Assembly: GCF_002994745.2 (NCBI RefSeq)
Contig: NC_037088.1
Span: 65,242,397-65,306,396 of the forward strand
Direction: 5' to 3'
Origin: Rosa chinensis
Lineage: Eukaryota; Streptophyta; Magnoliopsida; Rosales; Rosaceae
DNA: 64,000 nucleotides
Below, in pieces: positions 48,901-60,100 of the stretch (the first letter of the stretch is position 1; every line of letters starts with the position of its first letter). The notes below the pieces were generated by a model. It was not told the DNA's origin and did not search any database. It saw only the letters and a program-made list of their open reading frames with translations. Both the position numbers and the translations under genes were made by a program.

Positions 48901-49270
48901 TTATTTTTTTAATTGTTATTAAGGTTTCCATTGGTCCAAATGGCTTCAGTCCTCCACCAACTTCGTCAGAATATGGAGTTATATATCTCTCCATTTTCTT
49001 ATACCTAATAACCACCATAACGGAGCAAGATAAGAAAGTAGTAGTAGTATGTTAACATAAACTGACGCAAAACACAAATGTGAGATTTTTCCTATTTTTT
49101 ATGTGGATCAACAATACCCATGTTACTACCAAAACATTTTAAAGTAACAACAATAACAAAACCGATCCATTACAAATTAGGTTCAAGACAAATCATATCC
49201 TAAATAATCTAATCTCTAATCTGCTTTCTTATCCTTCTGGAAATCCATCTTTCACCTCTTTCCCTAACCT
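45961..49270. other. Long intergenic stretch, no gene recognised
   Basis: AT-rich sequence. A repeated CATATTGTAGGCTCG occurs at about 47682 and 47721. The small ORFs at 46451-46681, 48310-48501 and 48818-49018 carry no known motif. A short frame from 46234 could encode a hydrophobic peptide ending at a GTAAAT donor, but nothing supports it as a gene. Confidence 0.4.
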
Positions 49271-49700
49271 TTAGCTACCGCCTCCTTTCACCTCTTTTCC
49301 CTCACCTCTACCTTCTTTCTCCTTGCTCCCCACAGCCTTCAACAATTCATCAATTTTTTCATTCTTACTCCCCACAGTGTTCAACAACTCTTCAAGTTTT
49401 CCATGAATTAATCTGCAACGATATTATACGTTAGCCCAAACAAATAAGCAAACAGAATGTGAAAATAACATAGAAAGTTTGGAACTTTACTTACCCAAGC
49501 TATTCTTGAGTTGCTTTAACGTCATTTGAGATGGACTCTATAGTTCATTTGAGCTTTGAAAGATCTTTGCAAATGCTCTCTAGGTCTTCATTAAACTCTA
49601 GCTCGTTGTCGAAAACCCCAACGACACCCTTCCATTTCTTCAAAATCTCTTGTTCCCTCGTCTCCGGTCTCCTAGCCCGGCGGACGATGCTGGAGCGAGA
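49271..49700 (-). pseudogene. Relic of a coiled-coil protein gene (unknown family)
   Basis: Two exons on the minus strand join in phase: about 49700-49495 (RPETREQEILKKWKGVVGVF ... NEDLESICKDLSKLK), ending in a GTAAGT donor, and 49412-49271 (GKLEELLNTVGSKNEKIDEL then LLKAVGSKEKEG), ending in TAA. The last exon has two LxxLLxxVGSK repeats and heptad spacing like a coiled coil. The first exon contains an in-frame TGA (near 49531) and TAG (near 49503), so it is not functional as read. I do not recognise the family. Confidence 0.45.
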
Positions 49701-49889
49701 TATCAATTCCTACCCCTTTTTTACCTTCAAAAGTCATCCATTGCAGAATGAACCCCATCTTTGGTTCTGCCCAAGTCTCCATGGTCAAACGCTATGTGAG
49801 AGAGCTCGCTGCAACTCGGCCGCGGGCTCCTCGACCGTCTCTACTCGGCACACCGTGAAATTGATGTTCACTAAGGTATCGAACTAGAT

Positions 49890-52800
49890 TAAATTAATAG
49901 ATGAACCAAATATGTTCAATCTGAACCATTAAGTTTTAGACTTTAACAGATCAAATACGTTATCTTAGCCATCTGTCCAATGTATTCAGTTTTAAGATAA
50001 CGTATTTGAAGTGTTAAGGTCTACAATTTCCATGAAAGCAAAACATTTGTTTTCAAACTGAATACATTGACTGGACAAAGTGAGTAACGATCCCTGTGTC
50101 TTGACAACACTGCCATTCATGGTCATGAGAGGCTTGTTAGACCTTTGGGGGAGAGAGCTTGATAGTGAACGAGCAGGTATGGGTAGAAAATATCTCTGCT
50201 TGTCTTTGTAATAAATATTAAAGATGAGATCTCCATCACATCGATACATAGTACAATTAATTATCTTTTCTTGAATTTTGCATTTATTGTTTTTAGCATA
50301 TGTAAATGAGTGCATACTAAGTTTTTCGTTTTTCACGAGTCCAATGCTCCATTTGAGTAACAAAATACCATGAAAATAAAAACATAAAACATCTATTAGA
50401 GAAAAACAGACCTAGTAATGAAAAGAGAAACAACGAGATATAACACATGAGAACAGGAGAATCTACAAAGTCAGAGTATTGGGTCCTTTACTAGGCAGAT
50501 AAGGCCATTGGTGCAAATAGGGTACGCTTTCATCATTGCCCTTAAATTTATTTCCCAGTCCTTTATGATTAGGTGCACAAGAACAATGAACCGAGTTCTT
50601 TGCAATAAATCTTTGCCATAAAAGTTTTGGACTTGTAAACTTAGGTATATGTTTGTGTGCTCTTTTTGGTGTCTTCTTGAATAAGCTGCAGAGGAATCAG
50701 TCATGATAAAGTACAAATTAAGTAGAAACACTCATCATTTTTGGGAATATATATTTGTTTTTCATTTAAATAGCTCTTTAAGCAGTTTCAAATGCCCATA
50801 AGAGAAAAACTAAAATCCGAGGCCCAAACTATGAGCCCAAGTACAACTCTCTAACCCAAACAAAGTCATCTTATTTGTATTTTCCTTACACAGAGAGATG
50901 GGCCCAAACAAAATTGAAAGCATTGAGTTATCGGCCTGGTCAGGCAGCTCACCTGGGTCTCCCTTGATCAGATGCAGAGCTGATGATCCTACATTCCTAT
51001 TACTAGTATTATCAAAACCCTTCCAAAACACCAGTAAATCTCCCTAACCGTTACCACTAAAACACTGCCATGCGAGTTCGTTTACCATATCCCAATCTGA
51101 AGATCTTAGAAGGATCCTAGAGGGGGTGAATAGGCTCACAACCAATTTTTTCGTTCAAAAACTTTCTCAAGGATTGCAAATAGGTGATCAATCCTGAGTA
51201 CTGATATTGAACAGAATGTATGTAAAATCAAACAAGCCAAATAAAGCAGTAAAGAAGACATGTTTTGTTGACGCAATAAAACCTTATCGAGGGAAAACAT
51301 ATGCGTGGTCTTTAACTCTTGAAAACCAAAACCAAATCACTAATGAAAAAAAGATAACAAGTTTACAACCAGGGATTACACTGATTACGGCAATCCTCCT
51401 AGACTGACTCACTAGGTTGTGTCTAATCACTCCTTGCTAAATGTTTATACAAGTGATACACTTAGAAATCATAGCTATGACACAAGCTAACACAGCAATT
51501 TTTCTTGAAGATTTCACCTTTGAAGCTTGCAGAACCCAAATGACCTCATGGGAAGCAAAAGATGAATATAAATGAATGGGTTGTGTTTTTTTCAAATTAT
51601 TTCAACATGGAACAAGATACTTTGAAAAACATAAAACCATAGAGAATGACTCTAGAGTAACAAAAGGATTGAAAACCAAAACTATTTTCAATACAAGAGA
51701 AAGAACAAACTTTCCATATATATAGAGGAGGAAGAAAATCAGTTCACAAGAGAGGCCCTTAAACTCAGTTGGAGTAGGTAAAGTCATACCCTTAATTTCA
51801 GATTGCAAAGGTAAACTCATACCCCTTAATTTCAATTGAAAAAACCAATTCAAGAAACTAACAACCATAACCCTTAATCACAGCTGACACAAGGATTTGA
51901 TGGAAAACACTAATTTGACACACTACCTATTGTAGAAGAATAAACAGGAAGCAATTGAAAAATCCCATATCTTTGCAGCAAACCAAGGACCATCAGATTT
52001 TTGTGAAATTGATGCAATGATGCATAAGCTTACATGAGCCATGAGGAGTTTTTTTCTTCAGAGATGGTCTTCGACAAGACAGCAAGCAAGACAATAGAAT
52101 ACAATGGAGAAGAAGACTATAAACAAAATGATCTTCATACTTTAGGCTTCAAACTCTTGGACTTAATGGGTGAAGTTTTGTTAAAATAAAGAATGCCAAC
52201 ATAATATTTATACTAACACAATCGAGATCGAAAGAACAAAGACAAGGATGGTAAAGGGTAAAAACATCAGCTTAAAAGAAAAAGGCTTTCAGAATAAGGT
52301 GCTTCAAGCAATTTTGCGTTTAGAATATTAAACATTCAAATATCAGTTTACAACAATAAGAAAAGGGAAAAATACTCAAAAGAAAAGGTCTTGGATTCTC
52401 AGTGCCCATCATTGAGATTGGATTAGGATTTTAGTTATTCATGCCTATCATGAATTCATGAGATTTAGTGTGGAGAGAGATTCTTTTTATTCTATTTCTT
52501 TTGTAAAAACTAGGAGTGATTGCTTGCGCCCTCAGACTTGCTTAATAAATCCACATATACATCAGAAAATGGTCGAGATCAATTTCAGATTACAGATTTT
52601 GGAAACGAAAACAAGGGCTCATGCTACATATACTTAGATAAGCAAAACAAACCACATTTATCAATATAGGAAGAAAACAACAGAACAATACACCAACTGC
52701 AAATACACATGAGGAAAATGATACCTGAACACCATTCCATTTTCTGTATATTCCATATGACCTGATCAACAACTGCGGCTCTTTCATAATCCCCAACATG

Positions 52801-53279
52801 TATTTGTCACATTCTGTTAAGATGGTGAGGAGAATGGGATAGCTAAACACAAACATGAAACATGTCAAATACATTCTTGCCACTCCGATGCTTAAAGGCC
52901 ACATTGCTCATGAGCTGCAGAGAAGCATTGGATGCATATAATTTGGTAAGAAGACCTGATATAAACATTCAACAACTGCAATAGACCAAATTGCTGTAAC
53001 TTCAATTTTATATGCAGAAGGTCCAGACTCCAGAGAGGTTTGTAAACACATAATAAGTATTACAGCCTAGTCAAGCAAGAGTATGTTATGAAAAAGTGTT
53101 GCTTTAGAAACGAAGAAAACTTCGTTCCTTGAACAAACTTTGGTGAAAGTCGTGAAACACCAATATCCCAAGAAGTCAAAAATTTGATTACAAGGAATCA
53201 TCTGCATAATATGTAAACACAATCCTTAAACAATGACTCAGTAGCTCTGAAATTGTAAACACAATCCTTAGACAAAATA
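49890..53279. other. Long stretch without a recognisable gene
   Basis: Coding-like minus segments near 50060-50200 (ARSLSSSLPQRSNKPLM) and 50471-50731 have no identifiable domain. GGATCCTAGAGGGGGTGAAT at 51112 is a motif often seen in plant dispersed repeats, but no element boundaries were found. The minus ORF at 52590-52904 is hydrophobic and unrecognised. Confidence 0.4.
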
Positions 53280-53770
53280 CTTTTGAGTCCCACCCTATAC
53301 AAGCCACTGTGAAATTGACAGTAGCATTAATGGGCACCTCATAACCATCCAAAATGATGTCTTGGGTGATTGCGTATGGCAACACAAAGTGACCAGGTGG
53401 GTGACGCCTTAAGACCCTCCAAGATCACAGCCTTCAGATAAGGCATCTTCTGCAAGTCCTCCTCTTTCACCGCTTTTTTTTTTTTTTTTTTCACAACCCC
53501 TTTAATCTCTGCGAAAATGCGCTCTTGGACATGTGGGTACTTAACTATGTTGGCCATGATCCACTGCAATGCAGTGGATGTCGTAAGTGCCCGCACATAG
53601 AAACTCAGAACAAAGACTAACTATTTCGCCTTCCTCAAGTTTTCTCTTCTCCTCATGGAGCTGAAGAAATTCATCATTTTGGTCCACCCTTGCTCAGCCT
53701 CTCCTGCTTTGCCTTACTTCGTGCTCGTATAAGAGGAATGAGGACGTCCTCTCGTGATGGGTCAGTCCCT
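53280..53770 (-). pseudogene. Cytochrome P450 relic, CYP89-like
   Basis: Minus-strand remains of a plant CYP89-type P450: [39 protein letters not shown], then the I-helix region [40 protein letters not shown] with the K-helix area, and [20 protein letters not shown]. Frames change several times. An A-run has expanded into six lysines near 53480-53490. The membrane anchor and the heme-binding Cys region are absent. Substrate cannot be inferred. Confidence 0.8.
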
Positions 53771-53799
53771 CCTTAATTGGAGGAGGAAATCCATGTGGT

Positions 53800-54290
53800 G
53801 GCTTACTACATGAGGCAGAGTCCAAACTACGTAGTTTGTGATAGTAGTGAATCCTCACTTGACAGATCAGTGAGAAGAAAATTCCTCTTCTACTACTGCC
53901 TCGAGGACGTAGGCACATTTGCCAAACCACGTTTAATTATTGTTGTGTCTTCTTTTGTTTATTTATTGCCATTGGAGCAAATCACACGAGAGGGGTGGGA
54001 AAAGTTAAATCCAATTATCCATTGGCCTCGTATTAAGGCGGCCCTTCTTTCCCAACATCTTGTTCTTTCCTGATTTTCAAGAGATGTTTCTTGTTCAACT
54101 TGAGAATGGATGTTATTATAGTTAAACGAAGAAAATGACGCCTGAAATTTTGTCCCAGATGCACAAAATTATCAGAAATACACGTGGTGAAATAATGAAA
54201 CAATAAGAAGTCGTCAAGGAAGAAAAACACAAAAGCCTTGGAATCACAGTTGAGAGAAGACGAGAGTGGAGCCTGGGGAATGTATTATCT
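53800..54290 (+). repeat. Possible LTR remnant
   Basis: CTCGAGGACGTAGGCACATTTGCCAAACCACG (in two parts around 53901-53932) matches the style of the copia-1 LTR core, which reads GTGGACGTAGGCACCTTGCC on its own strand. No partner LTR or coding region was found. Low confidence. Confidence 0.35.
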
Positions 54291-54384
54291 AGGAACTAGA
54301 ATCATGAGTGATGTATTTAACACGAAAAGTGCTGAATCTGCTGAAGCCAGTAGTGCATGGTTTATGTTGAAGTTGCCATTCTGC

Positions 54385-54401
54385 AACTTCTGTTCCTGGG
54401 A
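54385..54401 (+). repeat. Left target-site duplication of LINE-2
   Basis: AACTTCTGTTCCTGGGA; repeated at 56819-56835 right after the A-tail (15 bases unambiguous, the AA merges with the tail). Confidence 0.92.
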
Positions 54402-55262
54402 AGGATAACTCTCCCGATGCTGTAGACTCCCAAATGAGCATATCAGGTTCAGTGTCTAAAGGGAGACAGATATCAGAAATTTTCCTGTACAAGTCTGGAA
54501 AGGTATCTAGGAAAAAAGAGGGAAACTGCCAAGAATGATCAGAGATGAAATCAGCCACACGTAGATCACTGAATCCTGACCAGTCGAAAAAACCCAACAT
54601 TTCCAAAATTGGATCTTGAAGCCATTTATCTTTCCAAAATGACACTGAACGACCATCTCCAATAATCCAACGACAATTGTGGGTGATATGAAGAGCAATA
54701 GAGCGGAAACCTGACCAGATTGAGGATTTGCGGTAGCTCACTTTGGAACTAGATAATATAGGATAACGAGTTCGCATATAATCACCCCATTGGTTCAAAG
54801 AAGTGAAAGAGTTCCATGCAAACCTTAAAACGGCTGCCGAATTAAGAGTTGCCAGGTCACGAATACCCACCCCGCCCTCTTTTTTCGGAGCACAAACTTG
54901 AGTCCAAGTAACAGTGACAATTTTCCGAGTCTCAATATTTCCAGACCATATAAAATTACGCGCCCATGTAGATAACTTCTTCACAAGGTATGCAGGCCAA
55001 TGATACACTGAAAAGCTATGAAGAAGCATACTTTGAAAAACAGATTGCACAAGTTGAGTGCGTCCAGCCATAGAAAGAAGCCTCCCCTGCCAACCCATTA
55101 ACCTTGACTTAGCTCTATCGGCAATAACTTGGAGATGGCAGCTGCGGGGTTTTCCACAAAAAATAGGAACTCCCAGATAAATAAAAGGTAGGCGCCCTGC
55201 ATGAAATCCCAATATACGTTGAACTGTACCTTTCCTGTGACGAGACCTAGCTCCAAGACCTT
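54402..55262 (-). pseudogene. LINE-2 inverted segment: end of reverse transcriptase and start of zinc region
   Basis: The minus frame holds the RT thumb/connection region of a plant L1: VQRILGFHAGRLPFIYLGVP, LLSMAGRTQLVQSVFQSM, CAPKKEGGVGIRDLATLNSA and DMLIWESTASGELS. The open frame continues below 54402 only into host flank, so its last 38 or so codons are not LINE sequence, and above 55262 into the antisense of the other half. No RT catalytic box is included because of the 5' truncation. Confidence 0.88.
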
Positions 55263-56353
55263 TCCTGATTCTTATAACTTGCTTAGACGACATTTTATTT
55301 CGAGAGACTGGGCTTCTACTATTTGGCATTCTTTCATTCCTCCACGATTTTCTTTCTTGGCTTGGAGGATTCTCTTAGATCGCTTGCCCACTGATGATCG
55401 GCTGAAAAGAGGTGGGATTCCGATAGTGTCCATCTGCCAATTATGCAACAGTTCGGCAGAGTCAGCTTTACACTTATTTTTACACTGCCCTTTCTCCCAT
55501 CATCTCTGGGGATGGCTGGCAACTCAGTTTGGAACCTCATTTCCTGCTTATGACTCTCTGTTGGATTTTTGGGCTGGCTTTTGTCACAAGGGTTTTTCCC
55601 CTCAGCTTTATAATTTGTGGTTGGCAGCCGGTTTGCTTACTTTCATGGAAATTTGGAAGGCGCGAAATAGACTCAGGTTTGATAATCGTTCCCCTACTTT
55701 TTCTACTCTATGTTGTTCAATTATGGCATGGATTCGGCAATTCGGTTCTCTTGTTCCTGGTTACTATAAAGGCGTCCTGGATTCCCGCCTTCTTTCTTCC
55801 CTTGGGGTGTGCCCCAAGCCTCGTAAAGCACCCAAGATTCAACGCGTCCTATCCCCCCCTCCCTCCTTGGGTTAAAGTTAACACTGATGGTCTGGCGAAA
55901 GGTAATCCTGGTCCTGCAGCTTGTGGAGGAGTTTTTCGCGATGCTTCTGGGGTTTATTTAGGGAGTTTTTGCCAACCTCTGGGTTGCAATTCTTCCTTTT
56001 ATGCTGAACTTTATGCTGTTATTGTGGCTATTGAAGTTGCTCTCACTAGAGGTTGGACTACTTTGTGGTTGGAAAGTGATTCTACTAGTGTTTTAGCATC
56101 TCTCTCCTCCAACTCTTTCTCTCCTCCATGGGACTTGAGAGTTAGATGGCAAAACTGCTTGAAGAACATTCAGCAAATGCAATTTCGTAGAACTCATATT
56201 TTTAGGGAAGGGAATGCAGCTGCAGATAAGATGGCAAACTTAGGTGTTTCAAAACACTCATTTACCTGGTATCCTAGCCCTCCTGCAGAGCTTCACAGGT
56301 ACTTGCAGGCGGATTTTTTGGGACTCCCAAGTTATCGCTTCACAGGTTGCTGA
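55258..56353 (+). pseudogene. LINE-2 plus segment: zinc region and RNase H
   Basis: Plus frame 1 has YNLLRRHFISRDWASTIWHS and a zinc-binding CQLCNSSAESALHLFLHCPF. A one-base shift in a C run near 55853 leads to frame 2 with a complete RNase H: NTDGLAKGNPGPAACGGVFR, FYAELYAV, LESDSTSVL and AADKMANLG, supplying the acidic catalytic residues. Stop at 56351-56353. Confidence 0.9.
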
Positions 56354-56745
56354 GATGATTATGTTCGTCTGCCTTTATTGCCCGCTCCTTCTCAGAGGCT
56401 TTTATTCCCAGGAGGTCGTGCGCAAAGTTAGCTTCATATGCATCTACATGCAGGCGCAACCACAATTCTGGCATATTTCGTGTGTCCAGTTTTCACTTAT
56501 GTGGCTGGTTTTTTCTTTTTGTAGATTTGTTCATGAGGGGGAAGTTTCCCTCTCTTTTATTTCGTGGTTAATTGTGTTTTATCTCTTGGACGATGTATTA
56601 TTCTTCTTTTTTTTAATAAATTGAGTTGGGGGACGGGCGGTGGGTTCCCAGAGTGGGGCAGACCCTTCACCTTCGGGTTTGAGGGTGGGACTTGTGCCCT
56701 ACATTGTCTGTCTCCGAGGAACTAATATCGCCTAATCCCTTTCTC

Positions 56746-56822
<77 letters not shown>

Positions 56823-56835
56823 TCTGTTCCTGGGA

Positions 56836-57131
56836 TATCTTACATACTTTCACAAATATGGATATAAATGGGATTATATGGAAGTCAGGTAATGGAATTG
56901 TTTTCTACTTTTGTGTTACAAATGGGGACTTTCGCCCACTGGGGAATACTCGATTTGAGGCTGCAATACAAATAGGCCTCAATGAGTTCCGTAAAGTTTT
57001 TCATAGGTCAAACGAACACCCCTTAACTAATAGATGCTAGTTAGTGATCATCTACTACACCCAGCCCCAGTCTAATTAAAAGAATTTAGGCTCCAGGCTC
57101 CAACTAACCCCAAAACTTCCTAAATTGTTTC
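56836..57131. other. Spacer; 3' flank of the CPSF100 relic
   Basis: About 300 bases between LINE-2 and the CPSF100 stop codon. Nothing coding recognised. Confidence 0.4.
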
Positions 57132-60100
57132 TCAAAGAAAATAAAAGTGCGAATAGAGATATTCCCGTATCTTGTAATAATCCTCACATGCTGGACCTTC
57201 ATGTCCTTCAATCACAACTTGCTGCGAACCAGCACCACCACCCTACAAAACAGACATAATTAAGCAAGTCGGGCTTTACATCCATTAGTCCATGCAATAA
57301 ATGGCTGTTGTAGTTTGCAAAAATCCAGTATATAAATGCATGTGTTGCGTCACCTTATGGCTTGCATCCCCAACCTTGCGTATTCACATATTCACCACAT
57401 CGCAAAGCCCCACCAGCAAATTCAACCTGTCAATTAAGGTCATCACTCATCAAACGACCATAGTTTTCAGAATACTATTTTGGAAGACCTTTATCTTAGA
57501 TCTGGGCTTAAAAACACTAGGTAGAAATCATTTGTTATGTTACTGAGTGAGGAAATGCCTGAAAATGGTACCTGGACACCGTCATCAGCAAGAAATTGCT
57601 TTAAATCGGCCATTTTTAAGTCACTGACTAGGATTGGTTTGTGTGGGGAGCTAGGGTTGAGCAGGGTAGTAAAGACAGCATTTCGTCTTCTGTCTTCCCT
57701 ACATAAGAATCGAACCAAGCTGTATATTTACACCAAAATTGTTAGCAAGGATAAGATATAGACAACACTATACATCAAATCGTTACGAGGGATAAGATAT
57801 AGACAACATAAGATAAATCTTGACACTTGAATGCTTACCTTCCTAAAGATTCTGTTACTCATGAGCCTCTCGGACAGTTGAACCTGCATTACAACATAAT
57901 GGGAAATGGAGAGAATTGTGATTTCTGAGTCACAGATCAACAAAACAGAAAGAAATTCTGGTATTACTTTATAAGCACATAAAACAGATGTGACATCAAT
58001 TGTTTCTTCAAGTTGAGGAGCATATACATGAGAGCAAACATATTTCAAGCAGTGTTGCTTCAAATATTCAGTGGCCTCAGCTGTTCCATGAACCAAAACC
58101 TTCAAGAAAAAAGTATATACCATAACTATAAGTTAATCTCATATCAAATAAGTAAAACCAAAATATCTGGAAAAAAAATAAATTCTTAAAAAGAGTTATA
58201 GATTTACCATGAGCACATTTCTAGAGCTGATAAGATGAAAAAGAGTTTAGACAATTAACTAAACAGCCATCTGATTCCAGTTAATCTACTTCCAGTACAT
58301 GATATTTGGCAATCGTAATGGACAATCTGGAATTGTACCAAAAGAGGGAAAAAAAAAAGTCTAGAATTATATCGTACACGAGAAGAGAAGAGTCCCTCAC
58401 CGCCATTATTGGTACAACCCAAGAAAGTAAGTAGATAAAACCACTCGAGGGTTTTCTTTTGGTCTAAAGAATTTTATCATGTCATAGCTCCACAGGGGAA
58501 AATAAAACGAAAAAGCCGAGTTTTAACATGTAACAGGCCATCATCATGCACATAATTACATAACTAATATGATCATTGCATGCTGGGGTGGAGGTATACA
58601 AGATGAACAAAACCTTTAAGACAATAAACATAATATATCAACAACCTACAATTAACGATACGTACTTATCATTTCTCTTTTTGGCAGGGTAATTAATGAA
58701 AGCTTGATTGGGTAATTATTAAAGCAGAAGACACAAAACAACTCAATCCATTCTGAAAAAAGTTTGGGTGAAAATAAAAGTAAAGCACAGAAAAGCATTA
58801 CCGTACAAACTTTAGAGAAGCCATATGGGAAAGAATCGATTTAAGTATTTGACAGATCTCGCATCAGAACGGCCCTCAAAGTCCATATATATCAGTAAAC
58901 ACTTCACTGGTACCTGCATTAGATGGAAAATAAACACCAATATACAACTTAGTTGCAGAGAATATCAAGAATAGTAAATTATAAACTAATTTAACAGGCA
59001 TCAACTTACAGTCAATTCACTTGACACAACTTTCGAAGGCCTTGAGTCGAGTATTAAACTAGCAGAGGCTTCATCAATTTTTCCATCCATATCACCTCCA
59101 ACCTAAGATGGATGATGAGACTTAAATGTAGCACACAGACATAAACTGCAGAGTGATACTTATAAATCTATGTTTCACACTCTAAGGAACGTTTGGCATA
59201 CAGAAGCATGGAAAAGTTTCTTTTGATAAATCAAAATAACCGGAAAAAAAGGAAATCACATGATGACTGTTGACTAACATTTACTCAAAAGACTCGAGAA
59301 GAAACCAGTAATGGGTGAAGTTTATAAGAGCTCATAAAAGAACTTCACTATGACTCATGTCAAGTGCCTTCAAAAATAGGCCAAGATGCAACTTTCCGCA
59401 CGGACTAGATTTTTGAGATTGAATGGACACCTGTTGCTCTGATGCAGGACAAGTAGCAAAAGAACTGCAATACTAGAGTTTATTTGCAGCAGTCTCAATT
59501 GTTAGAAAGACAAGGGATTTAGAATAAGAAACTGAGGAAGAGAAGGGATAGAACTACCAGCATCACACCAGTAGGGTTTCTACTTTCTAGGCATCACACC
59601 CAGAGAACTTAGGCATCACACCAGTAGGGTTTCTATTCTTCATCATGCTCTCTTCCACTCTTCTTTTCCCTCTTCTATTTCTCTACATCCTTTCTCTCTC
59701 CATTGGTGCAGCACAGTTAGAAATGAGAAGATTGAGCAAGAAACCTATCTATATCTCTACCTTCTTTCCCTCAGCCCGCAACATTTCTTTTTCTTCAGTC
59801 AGATGGAAAACTTAGCCAATAGGTTCCACTTTCCGCTCAAATTGTCAATTCCTTCACTTTGTGAAACCCCAAAACATCTCCACCCCATATAAAATATATT
59901 AAACCTCAAGAAATTGACAAAATGAGCAATACTAAATATTCCTCATCCAAGTTTTCACTCTGAAGCTGAATAATTAAAATTTAGAAAATAATAATCAAAC
60001 GTTGCACAAAATCAATAACCAGATATTTCTCAATAAAAACTCACAAGCGCTGCTCCTTGGTTCATGTCTTCATCCTTGATAACATAATCGTCCGGATTTA

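Larger units (their letters stand above)
54402..56820 (+). mobile_element. LINE-2: 5'-truncated and 5'-inverted L1 (twin priming)
   Basis: The 3' part is on the plus strand (about 55258-56748, then an A-tail of 72 at 56749-56820), while the preceding part is inverted (about 55262-54402, minus). A perfect target duplication, CTTCTGTTCCTGGGA, flanks the whole. The coding text of the inverted piece runs up to 54402 and that of the plus piece continues essentially where it stops, so the inversion lost little or nothing. The long uninterrupted A-tail and perfect duplication imply a recent event. Confidence 0.93.

Noticed and set aside
49531..49887. 118-codon plus ORF
   Set aside because: The opposite strand shows a better coding pattern (Glu/Lys-rich, splicing in phase to 49412-49271), so this is probably a shadow.
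50471..50731. 86-codon minus ORF as a gene
   Set aside because: No recognisable domain, splice context or neighbours.
54289..54401. Extension of the LINE-2 reverse-transcriptase frame
   Set aside because: The target duplication shows that sequence below 54402 is host flank, so these codons are chance read-through.
56692..56892. ORF with a long poly-lysine run
   Set aside because: It is the translated A-tail of LINE-2 plus flank.
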